A stretch of 64,000 nt of DNA from assembly GCA_037134895.1 (NCBI GenBank), contig JBAXLI010000002.1, positions 120,916-184,915 of the forward strand, read 5' to 3'. The translations under genes were made by a program, and so were the position numbers. Each line of letters begins with the position of its first letter. Positions within the stretch are counted from its first letter, which is position 1. Source of the stretch: CAIRDP01 sp037134895 (GTDB taxonomy: Bacteria > Bacteroidota > Bacteroidia > Bacteroidales > FEN-979). The notes under the pieces were generated by a model. That model worked only from the letters and a program-made list of their open reading frames with translations, was not told the DNA's origin and made no database searches. Shown in pieces: positions 27,571 through 35,448 of this stretch.

Positions 27571-28645
27571 TAAACATTATCTGGTACTGGACGATGGTAC
27601 CAGGCTGGAAGGGAAACTCTTCGGCGCCGACTGCTCCGTTGCCGGGGAAGTTGTGTTCAATACGGCCATGACCGGCTACCCCGAAAGCCTCACCGATCCT
27701 TCATACAAGGGGCAGATCCTTGTGCTGACCTTCCCTTTGATAGGGAATTACGGCGTGCCCCGTGACAGGTTCGAGAAGGGCCTATCGAGGTTTTTCGAGT
27801 CTGACCATATACATATTACCGGCCTTATTATATCGGATTATTCGGTCGATTACAGCCACTGGAATGCCATGAAAAGCCTTTCGGACTGGCTGCGCGAAAA
27901 TAATATCCCCGGCCTTTACGGAATTGATACAAGGGCGCTTACAAAACACCTGCGTGAAAAGGGGACCATGCTTGGCAGGATTATTTCACCGGCAGCAGGC
28001 GAGATTGACCAGTATGATCCCAACCTCGATAACCTTGTTGCACAGGTGAGCATCCCCAAACCACGGGTTTACGAAGGGGATGAGAACATAGTGATCCTCG
28101 TCGACTGTGGCGTGAAAAACAATATCCTTCGTTGTTTGATCGACCTTGGAGTGACGGTGAAAAGAGTACCCTGGGATTATGATTTTACACATGAGGATTA
28201 CGGCGGACTGGTTCTCTCCAATGGCCCGGGCGATCCCCGGATGTGCGAAGCAACCATCGGCCATGTTGCAAAGGCACTTGAACGGGATACGCCGGTATTC
28301 GGGATTTGCCTGGGTAACCAGCTGCTTTCACTAGCCAGCGGTGCCAGAACATACAAACTGAAATACGGACACAGGGGATATAACCAGCCTGTCTTACTGG
28401 CCGGGACGAACAGGGCATTCATCACCAGCCAGAACCATGGGTTCGCTGTCGATAATGAGAGCCTGGGTGATGATTGGGAACCCTACTTTGTTAACCTGAA
28501 CGACAATACAAACGAAGGGATAAAACATAAAACTAAGCCCTTCTTTTCGACCCAGTTCCATCCCGAAGCCTCGGGCGGCCCAAATGATACGAAATTCCTT
28601 TTTGAAGAGTTTAACAGATTGATGGCGAAAGGCAGGAAGAAATGA
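27563..28645 (+). CDS. carA: Carbamoyl-phosphate synthase small (glutaminase) subunit
   Basis: Releases ammonia from glutamine for carbamoyl phosphate synthesis, feeding pyrimidines and arginine. The start at 27563 (MNNKHYLVLDDGTRLEG) gives 360 residues, the normal length; the frame could extend to 27524 but only inside the mannosidase gene. The N-terminal CPSase domain (GEVVFNTAMTGYPESLTDPSY) is followed by a class I glutaminase with nucleophile Cys249 in FGICLGNQLLSL and the His/Glu pair in QFHPEASGGP. It overlaps the GH38 gene by 8 bp and carB by 4 bp (ATGA). Having a mannosidase directly coupled in front of carA is unusual. Confidence 0.96.
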   Translation: MNNKHYLVLDDGTRLEGKLFGADCSVAGEVVFNTAMTGYPESLTDPSYKGQILVLTFPLIGNYGVPRDRFEKGLSRFFESDHIHITGLIISDYSVDYSHWNAMKSLSDWLRENNIPGLYGIDTRALTKHLREKGTMLGRIISPAAGEIDQYDPNLDNLVAQVSIPKPRVYEGDENIVILVDCGVKNNILRCLIDLGVTVKRVPWDYDFTHEDYGGLVLSNGPGDPRMCEATIGHVAKALERDTPVFGICLGNQLLSLASGARTYKLKYGHRGYNQPVLLAGTNRAFITSQNHGFAVDNESLGDDWEPYFVNLNDNTNEGIKHKTKPFFSTQFHPEASGGPNDTKFLFEEFNRLMAKGRKK

Positions 28646-31600
28646 CGACTACATCCGTAAACACAGGTATCCGCAAAGTGATCATCCTTGGTTCGGGAGC
28701 CCTTAAAATAGGCGAGGCCGGGGAATTTGATTATTCAGGCTCCCAGGCCCTCAAAGCCCTGAAAGAGGAAGGGATTTCCACTGTGCTGGTTAACCCGAAT
28801 ATCGCAACCATCCAGACTTCTGAGGAGATCGCCGACAAGGTTTATTTTCTGCCTGTTACTCCTGAATTTGTCGAGCGGGTGATAGAAAAGGAGAAACCCG
28901 ATGGCATCTTATTGTCCTTTGGGGGACAAACAGCCCTGAATTGCGGGGTAAACCTGTTCAAAACAGGAGTCCTGGATAAGCATAAAGTAAAAGTGCTGGG
29001 AACTCCGGTACAAACTATTATTGACACCGAAGACCGGGAGTTGTTCGTTCAGAAACTTCTTGAAATTGGCGTCAAAACTCCCCAGAGTTTTGCGGTGGGT
29101 TCAACAGAAGCTGCATTGGAGGCTGCTTCAAAGATTGGTTATCCACTGATCATCCGGGCTGCATTTACCCTTGGCGGACAGGGCAGCGGCTTCAGCGGGA
29201 ATGAAGAGGAGCTTAGGATTGCCGCTGCTAAGGCCTTCTCGTATTCACCCCAGATCCTGGTTGAGGAATCCCTCAAAGGATGGAAGGAAATCGAGTACGA
29301 AGTAGTTCGCGACCGATATGATAACTGCATCACGGTATGCAACATGGAGAACTTCGACCCGCTTGGGATCCATACCGGTGAAAGTATTGTGGTTGCGCCG
29401 TCCATGACCCTTACCAACGCTGAATATTATAAACTCCGGGACCTTTCGATAAGGGTGATCCGCCATCTTGGTATCGTTGGTGAATGCAATATACAATACG
29501 CTCTCAATCCTGACTCCGAGGAATACAGGGTAATAGAGGTCAATGCCCGGCTTTCAAGGTCGTCGGCCCTGGCATCAAAGGCAACAGGCTATCCACTTGC
29601 GTTTGTAGCGGCTAAACTCAGCCTTGGATATGGCCTGCATGAACTTAAAAATTCGGTGACGAAGGTGACCAGCGCATGCTTCGAACCGGCCCTTGATTAT
29701 ATTGTCGTAAAGATCCCGCGATGGGATCTTGGCAAATTCAGCGGGGTTTCAAAGCAGATAGGCTCGAGTATGAAAAGTGTAGGTGAGATCATGGCCATTG
29801 GCCGCACCTTTGAAGAAGCTATTCAGAAAGGACTGCGGATGATAGGGCAGGGGATGCACGGCTTCGTGGGGAACAAGGACCTGGAAGTCGAAATGATCGA
29901 GACCGAGCTTACCGAACCTACCGACATGAGGATCTTCGTGATCGCACAGGCCCTGGAGGCAGGGTTTACGGTCGACAGGATATGGGAGCTTACCCGCATC
30001 GACCGATGGTTTCTATATAAGCTTCAGAATATTTTCCGCCTGAGCCAGGGGCTTTCAAAGAGCCAGGGGCTTGAGGACCTTTCCGATGACATGCTGAGGG
30101 AAGCCAAGCGTCTTGGGTTTTCCGATTTCCAGATAGGCAGGCTGGTACTTAAACATGATAAAACTGAGGTAGGCAAAGACATGCTCAGGGTGCGGGAACA
30201 CCGTATCAGCCGTGGCATACTGCCTGTAGTGAAGCAGATAGATACCCTTGCAGCCGAATATCCAGCCGTTACGAATTACCTCTACATGACTTACGGAGGC
30301 AATGAACATGACATCGATTACGCAGCCGATGCGACTTCCATCCAGCGTTCGGTGATAGTGCTAGGTTCAGGGGCATACCGTATCGGGAGCTCAGTTGAAT
30401 TTGACTGGTGCAGCGTGAATGCCCTTACTGCGGTTCAGAAAGCGGGATACCGCTCAGTGATGATAAATTATAATCCGGAAACCGTCAGCACCGATTACGA
30501 TCTCTGTGACCGCTTGTATTTTGACGAGCTTTCGTTTGAAAGGGTGATGGATATCATCACGCTAGAAAATCCGGCCGGTGTGATCATTTCGATGGGCGGA
30601 CAGATCCCGAACAACCTTGCGCTCAGGTTGTACACCCAGGGTGTGCCGGTGCTGGGAACCTCCCCGGTCGACATCGACAGGGCCGAGGACAGGCATAAGT
30701 TCTCATCCCTCCTCGATACTCTTGATATTGACCAGCCACGCTGGCAGGAACTGACAAAGCTCGAAGATATCCTTGAATTTGCCGAAAAAGTTGGATTCCC
30801 TGTGCTGGTAAGGCCTTCATATGTTCTTTCCGGAGCTGCAATGAACGTGGTTTCCAATATCAACGAACTGGAATATTTCCTGAAACTGGCGGCAAAAGTC
30901 TCAAAGGAACACCCTGTTGTGGTTTCTGAATTCATCCAGGAAGCCAAGGAAATAGAGATAGATGCAATTGCCCGTAAAGGAGAGATCGTAGTGTATGCTA
31001 TCTCAGAGCATGTTGAATTTGCCGGGGTGCATTCGGGGGATGCAACTATAGTGTTCCCTCCTCAGAAACTGTATATCGAAACGGTACGAAGGATCAAACG
31101 GATCAGCCGCGACATTGCAGGTTCCCTCAACATTACCGGGCCGTTCAATATTCAGTTCCTGGCCAAGAACAACGATATCAAGGTGATCGAATGCAACCTG
31201 AGGGCTTCGCGTTCATTCCCCTTTGTTTCTAAAGTCCTTAAAACGAACCTGATTGAGATTGGCACCCAGGTAATGCTTGGACTGCCGTTTGAAAAACCCG
31301 ATAAATCCCTCTTCGACCTTGATTATATAGGTGTTAAGGCTCCGCAATTTTCCTTTTCAAGGCTCAGCAAGGCAGATCCTGTTCTTGGTGTCGACATGGC
31401 ATCAACCGGAGAAGTAGGCTGTATAGGCGATACATTCTATGAGGCCATACTGAAAGCCATGCTGTCGGTAGGATACCGTATCCCCGGGAAAAACATCATG
31501 CTATCAACCGGTCCGGCAAAAGCAAAGACCACCCTGCTCGAAGGTTGCCGCAAACTCTCCGAACTCGGCTACAATTTGTATGCAACTCCCGGCACAGCTG

Positions 31601-31887
31601 AGTTTCTCCGTTCATTCGACATACCTTCGACTGTCCTTCACTGGCCCGATGAGGACCTGAAGCCCAACATTGTCGATTATCTTAAGGAGAGGAAGATCGA
31701 CCTTGTGATCAATATTCCCAAGAATCTTTCCCGTACTGAACTTAACAACGATTACCTCATTCGCCGCACTTCCGTCGATTTCAATATCCCCCTTATCACA
31801 AACGCTAACCTTGCAAACGCTTTCATCATGGCATTTTGCCTGCTAAAACCCGAAGACATAGAGATCAAGAGCTGGGATGAATACTAG
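28642..31887 (+). CDS. carB: Carbamoyl-phosphate synthase large subunit
   Basis: A 1081-residue enzyme with the two homologous ATP-grasp halves: VIILGSGALKIGEAGEFDYS opens the first and VIVLGSGAYRIGSSVEFDWC the second (near residue 570). The oligomerisation region lies between them, and the C-terminal MGS-like domain (from about 945) contains SELGYNLYATPGTAEFLRS, the usual allosteric site. ATP-binding loops GGQGSGFSGN and GGQTALNCGVN are intact. Length is normal. It overlaps carA by 4 bp, so the two are co-translated; no arginine or pyrimidine gene follows. The gap behind it holds only repeats. Confidence 0.97.
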   Translation: MTTTSVNTGIRKVIILGSGALKIGEAGEFDYSGSQALKALKEEGISTVLVNPNIATIQTSEEIADKVYFLPVTPEFVERVIEKEKPDGILLSFGGQTALNCGVNLFKTGVLDKHKVKVLGTPVQTIIDTEDRELFVQKLLEIGVKTPQSFAVGSTEAALEAASKIGYPLIIRAAFTLGGQGSGFSGNEEELRIAAAKAFSYSPQILVEESLKGWKEIEYEVVRDRYDNCITVCNMENFDPLGIHTGESIVVAPSMTLTNAEYYKLRDLSIRVIRHLGIVGECNIQYALNPDSEEYRVIEVNARLSRSSALASKATGYPLAFVAAKLSLGYGLHELKNSVTKVTSACFEPALDYIVVKIPRWDLGKFSGVSKQIGSSMKSVGEIMAIGRTFEEAIQKGLRMIGQGMHGFVGNKDLEVEMIETELTEPTDMRIFVIAQALEAGFTVDRIWELTRIDRWFLYKLQNIFRLSQGLSKSQGLEDLSDDMLREAKRLGFSDFQIGRLVLKHDKTEVGKDMLRVREHRISRGILPVVKQIDTLAAEYPAVTNYLYMTYGGNEHDIDYAADATSIQRSVIVLGSGAYRIGSSVEFDWCSVNALTAVQKAGYRSVMINYNPETVSTDYDLCDRLYFDELSFERVMDIITLENPAGVIISMGGQIPNNLALRLYTQGVPVLGTSPVDIDRAEDRHKFSSLLDTLDIDQPRWQELTKLEDILEFAEKVGFPVLVRPSYVLSGAAMNVVSNINELEYFLKLAAKVSKEHPVVVSEFIQEAKEIEIDAIARKGEIVVYAISEHVEFAGVHSGDATIVFPPQKLYIETVRRIKRISRDIAGSLNITGPFNIQFLAKNNDIKVIECNLRASRSFPFVSKVLKTNLIEIGTQVMLGLPFEKPDKSLFDLDYIGVKAPQFSFSRLSKADPVLGVDMASTGEVGCIGDTFYEAILKAMLSVGYRIPGKNIMLSTGPAKAKTTLLEGCRKLSELGYNLYATPGTAEFLRSFDIPSTVLHWPDEDLKPNIVDYLKERKIDLVINIPKNLSRTELNNDYLIRRTSVDFNIPLITNANLANAFIMAFCLLKPEDIEIKSWDEY

Positions 31888-31891
31888 GTGA

Positions 31892-31933
31892 CGATTTACG
31901 AATTACGAGGACCGATTTACGATTTCAATTACG
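31892..31933 (+). repeat. 7-bp-period word array directly behind carB
   Basis: Heptamers in register start four bases after the carB stop: CGATTTA, CGAATTA, CGAGGAC, CGATTTA and CGATTTC, then a shifted, degenerate AATTACG. There is no open frame. It forms the first part of the 266-bp gap before the sulfatase gene. Confidence 0.6.
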
Positions 31934-31950
31934 AATGATTAAAAAGCTTG

Positions 31951-32127
31951 TCACTAGTCAGTGTAAAATCATTGCTGCTTCGCTGTACCTTGCCAGGACT
32001 GCCTTAGGGCTAAGTGAGCGAGCAGAGATTTGGGTAAAGATTAAGGGTAGACAAAGGGTGAGCTCATTTAGACCGTAGCAGCAATGGCAAGGGTGCAGCG
32101 AAACTGTCCTGTCATTCACTAATTAGT
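31951..32127. repeat. Long imperfect inverted repeat in the carB-sulfatase gap
   Basis: The left arm (about 31954-32018) and the reverse complement of the right arm (about 32060-32127) align over some 65 positions with one or two gaps. They share ACTA-T-AGTG, TTCGCTG-ACC, TTGCCA and CTAA-TGAGC. About 40 bp separates the arms. The arms mismatch internally, and the outer word of one arm (ATTGCTG) occurs as the inner word of the other, which hints at word shuffling and not a simple transposon end pair. No open frame is present. It may be a decayed mobile repeat, a structured RNA, or a transcription barrier between convergent carB and the sulfatase gene. Confidence 0.5.
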
Positions 32128-32153
32128 TCCCACTACTTAATACCTGACCCCCG

Positions 32154-33638
32154 TCATTTGTGGAGAAAATTACACTCAGGCTGGCTGGATGGGGTTCGCT
32201 TTCGTGAATATTCCTTAATTCTCTTGATTATCTCAGGATGTTGTGCGGCAACATTGAACTTTTCTTTGGGATCAACCGAAAGGTCATACAGCTCGAACAA
32301 GTTCATGGGCCGTTTGATCAAATCTTTGCGCAGGGCTTTCCATGTACCTGTCCTGATCGCCTGGCTGCCACCCATTCCGGTGAATTCCCAGTAAAGGAAT
32401 TCATGTTCAGGAACTTGTTTTAAGCCTGTAAGTGCTGCTGCGAATGAAATCCCGTCGATCTTCACATTTACGGGAATATCGGCAAGCCGGGCCAGGGTGG
32501 GCATGATATCCCAGAAGGCATAAGCCACTAAACATTCCTGTCCTGCCCTGATCCTTCCCGGCCATCTTGCGATAAAGGGAACCCTGATGCCCCCCTCGTA
32601 CAGGCTGCCTTTCCCTCCCCTGAGAATACCGTTGCTGTTGAAAAACGAAGGATCGCTTCCGCCCACGCTGAATGCAGCCCCGTTATCGCTCGTGAAAATT
32701 ACCAGGGTGTTCGAATCGATATGGTTCTCCTGAAGTGAAGCAAGTATTTTTCCCGTGGCATCATCAAGCGCTGAGATCATGGCAGCGTAGGTTGCATGCG
32801 GAAAAAATGCCGGCAGGTACCCCATCTGTCCGGTATATGGAGGGTCGTTCATCAGCCCACCATAATCCTTCAGGTAATTGTCGGGAACCTGGAGTGCCAG
32901 ATGGGGCAGGGTATATGACATCAGCAGGAAGAAAGCCGAATCTCTCTGCTCTTTTATAAACCTCAATGCCTGTTCGGTAAACAACTCTTCGGCATAAACA
33001 TTGCCCTGGTATTTTTTATAAGATGAGGGATCTTTCGGGTCCCCGCTGAGTTTCTGGTGAGGCGAAAATTCAGGGTTTCCAGTGAGGAACTTCTCATCGT
33101 TGAACCAGAGATAGGATGGATAATGGTTGTGAGCCTGCCTCTGGCAGAGGTACCCGAAGAAAAAATCAAATCCCTGCTTGTCAGGAACACCTGTTGAACC
33201 TGGTCCGCCTAATCCCCACTTTCCAATACATGCAGTCTTGTATCCTGCATCCTGCATCATTTTGCCTATTGTAAAGGTGTTTGGCTCAAGTGGTTTCTGC
33301 CCCATGTAATCGTTCCATTCACCAATTTCAAGGTTGTCCCTGATCTGAGCATTGCCTGTACTCATCCCTGTCATCAGGCAGCAGCGTGAGGGAGCGCAAA
33401 CCGGGGCGCCTGAATAGAAATCAGTGAATTTCATGCCCTGTTCGCACATCCGGTCGATATTTGGAGTGCGGATGATCTTTTGCCCGTAACATCCTGTTTC
33501 GCCGTATCCGAGATCGTCAGCGAGTATGATGATGACATTAGGCTTTTTGTTTTCTTTTTTCCTGGCCTGGCCGCCAGCATGGTCAGCCTTAGCAAGTATG
33601 AGAAGAATCACGGTAATGCAAACGACGAAAGCTCTCAT
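32154..33638 (-). CDS. Arylsulfatase-type sulfatase (S1 family, Cys-type)
   Basis: A 494-residue exported enzyme. After a signal peptide (about 1-23) comes NVIIILADDLGYGETGCYG with the metal-binding Asp-Asp, then the sulfatase signature CAPSRCCLMTG, where Cys81 would be matured to formylglycine. FTSDNGAAF carries the second metal pair. Cys-type sulfatases in anaerobes need the radical SAM enzyme anSME; none is in this window. The substrate (sulfated mucin, glycosaminoglycan or algal polysaccharide) cannot be read from sequence. It stands alone, convergent with carB, in the glycan-enzyme region, and probably acts in the periplasm or at the cell surface. Confidence 0.92.
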   Translation of the reverse strand: MRAFVVCITVILLILAKADHAGGQARKKENKKPNVIIILADDLGYGETGCYGQKIIRTPNIDRMCEQGMKFTDFYSGAPVCAPSRCCLMTGMSTGNAQIRDNLEIGEWNDYMGQKPLEPNTFTIGKMMQDAGYKTACIGKWGLGGPGSTGVPDKQGFDFFFGYLCQRQAHNHYPSYLWFNDEKFLTGNPEFSPHQKLSGDPKDPSSYKKYQGNVYAEELFTEQALRFIKEQRDSAFFLLMSYTLPHLALQVPDNYLKDYGGLMNDPPYTGQMGYLPAFFPHATYAAMISALDDATGKILASLQENHIDSNTLVIFTSDNGAAFSVGGSDPSFFNSNGILRGGKGSLYEGGIRVPFIARWPGRIRAGQECLVAYAFWDIMPTLARLADIPVNVKIDGISFAAALTGLKQVPEHEFLYWEFTGMGGSQAIRTGTWKALRKDLIKRPMNLFELYDLSVDPKEKFNVAAQHPEIIKRIKEYSRKRTPSSQPECNFLHK

Positions 33639-33683
33639 AAGGTTATCAGGTGATTGGTTTGCTAAAATACCTAATTTAGCGGC

Positions 33684-34295
33684 ATGAAGACAAAGGCATT
33701 TCAGTTACTGTTTCTGCTTACAGGCATGGTTTTCTTGCTGTCATCCTGCAAGGTGGCGCAGCCGACCCAGTCAGCATTAAACCTTGCCAGTTGCGAATTC
33801 CGCCTGCTTTCGGCCGAAAAAATCAATATTGCGGGCATTTCTGTTGATGAATACTCTTCAGTAAAGGATCTTGGGGTGGCTGATTTTGCAATGATCATGG
33901 GTGCCCTTACCCAGCCGGAGCTCCCTTTGTCGCTCCAGCTCAACATCGAGGTGAAAAACCCGAACACCTCATCCGCAGGGATCAACAGCCTTGAGTACAT
34001 CATTTTTATAGACGACATTCAGATGGTCGAAGGCAGGTACGATAACCCTGTCAATGTACCTGCATCTTCAACCACTGTGATTCCGGTTCAGCTGAATATG
34101 GAACTGAAGCAGGCCCTTAAAGGAAAATCAATGGATGCCATTCTTAACTTCGGGTTTAACCTGGCTGGCGTTGGGAGTACACCCACAAGGTTTAAAGTCA
34201 AGCTTAAACCAGGCATTCTTATTGGAAATACCAGTCTCTTCTATCCAGGTTTTATTACGGTGAAGACAGAATTCGTCAACGGTACATCTTTGTGA
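33684..34295 (+). CDS. LEA type 2-like lipoprotein
   Basis: A 203-residue protein with a lipoprotein signal (LLTGMVFLLSSCKVAQP; lipid-bearing Cys near residue 22). The mature part fits the LEA_2/WHy fold: SLQLNIEVKNPNTSSAGINS contains the NPN motif, then LEYIIFIDDIQMVEGRYDNP and PASSTTVIPVQLN. Bacterial members are envelope lipoproteins of uncertain role, often linked to desiccation or stress. It is divergent from the sulfatase gene (45 bp) and convergent with nhaA (9 bp). The family call is fairly secure; the function is not. Confidence 0.72.
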   Translation: MKTKAFQLLFLLTGMVFLLSSCKVAQPTQSALNLASCEFRLLSAEKINIAGISVDEYSSVKDLGVADFAMIMGALTQPELPLSLQLNIEVKNPNTSSAGINSLEYIIFIDDIQMVEGRYDNPVNVPASSTTVIPVQLNMELKQALKGKSMDAILNFGFNLAGVGSTPTRFKVKLKPGILIGNTSLFYPGFITVKTEFVNGTSL

Positions 34296-34304
34296 ATTTC
34301 GGAT

Positions 34305-35447
34305 TTATTTTTGTCTGGATGCAAAGTAGAGCATTCCCATCCCGCAAAGTGCCGAAAGTGTTGAACCTGCAAGGATTGAAAGCTTCGAAATATCCAGGAC
34401 GACGGGAACGGTATAGGATAATCCTGCAATAAAAATTGACATAGTGAACCCTATGCCGGCAAGCATTCCTGTGCCGGCCAGTTGTTGCCAGCTTGTATCA
34501 CCTGGCAATACGGATATCCTTGTTTTAATTCCGATCCAGGCGAACAGACAGATCCCCAGTGGTTTGCCAATAAGAAGTCCAAGCACAATACCCAGGGTCA
34601 GGCCGTTGAAAGCGCCTGAAAATTCAAGATTAAGGGGAATAGCTGTATTGGCTAGTGCAAATAAGGGGAGTATCCAGTAATTCACAGGGCGGTGCAGGCT
34701 CAGTTCAAGCTTATGTGCAATGTTTTTAGGAATGAACAATGCCGACACCACTCCAGCTATTGTAGGATGGACTCCTGATTTCAGAATGAAGTACCAGAGA
34801 AACAGTGAAGGGATAAGGTAAACAACAAAATATTTAACGTTCATCCTGTTCAGGATGAAAAGGATAAGGACGACGACTGCAGCCAGAAGAAGCATCCCGA
34901 GATGAAGTGTACTGGTGTAAAAAGTCGCTATGATGACGATAGCTCCCAGGTCATCGATGATTGCAAGCGCAGTCAGGAAAATTTTCAGGCTCAGGGGTGC
35001 CCTTTTACCCATAAGGGATAATATACCTAATGAGAATGCAATGTCGGTTGCGGTCGGGATTGCCCATCCTGTAATATGTTCCTTTGAACCTGAGTTGAAT
35101 GCGAAGAAGATCAGGGCAGGAAAGATCATCCCCCCGAGTGCAGCGAGTACCGGTAAAATGGCTTTCTCCTTTACAGCCAGCTCTCCTTCCAATAATTCCC
35201 GTTTTATCTCCAGCCCGATGAGGAAAAAAAAGACTGCCATCAGCCCGTCGTTGATCCAGTGAAGCACACTTTCGTGAAGGAAGTCAAACCCGATCTCGAT
35301 ATGCCATATGCTTAAATATGAGGCCGCCCGATCGGAATTGCTCAGGAACAGGGAGAGCCCTGTGGCAAGGATCAGAAGCAGGCCTGAAAGTTTACCACTT
35401 TCAGCAAGGTCTCTTATAGGTTCACTTATGAATCTGGTTGCCTTCAT
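34305..35447 (-). CDS. nhaA: Na+/H+ antiporter NhaA
   Basis: A 380-residue polytopic inner-membrane protein with about 12 helices that exports Na+ in exchange for H+. The start at 35447 (MKATRFISEPIRDLAESGKLSG) lies one base after the stop of the upstream gene; an earlier in-frame Met at 35483 is inside that gene. Key motifs are intact: TATDIAFSLGIL (the Asp133-like residue) and the ion-binding pair in ALAIIDDLGAIVI (Asp163/Asp164 in E. coli). Length matches E. coli NhaA (388). It probably shares a transcript with the YncE-phosphoesterase gene. Confidence 0.95.
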   Translation of the reverse strand: MKATRFISEPIRDLAESGKLSGLLLILATGLSLFLSNSDRAASYLSIWHIEIGFDFLHESVLHWINDGLMAVFFFLIGLEIKRELLEGELAVKEKAILPVLAALGGMIFPALIFFAFNSGSKEHITGWAIPTATDIAFSLGILSLMGKRAPLSLKIFLTALAIIDDLGAIVIIATFYTSTLHLGMLLLAAVVVLILFILNRMNVKYFVVYLIPSLFLWYFILKSGVHPTIAGVVSALFIPKNIAHKLELSLHRPVNYWILPLFALANTAIPLNLEFSGAFNGLTLGIVLGLLIGKPLGICLFAWIGIKTRISVLPGDTSWQQLAGTGMLAGIGFTMSIFIAGLSYTVPVVLDISKLSILAGSTLSALCGMGMLYFASRQK

Positions 35448-35448
35448 G

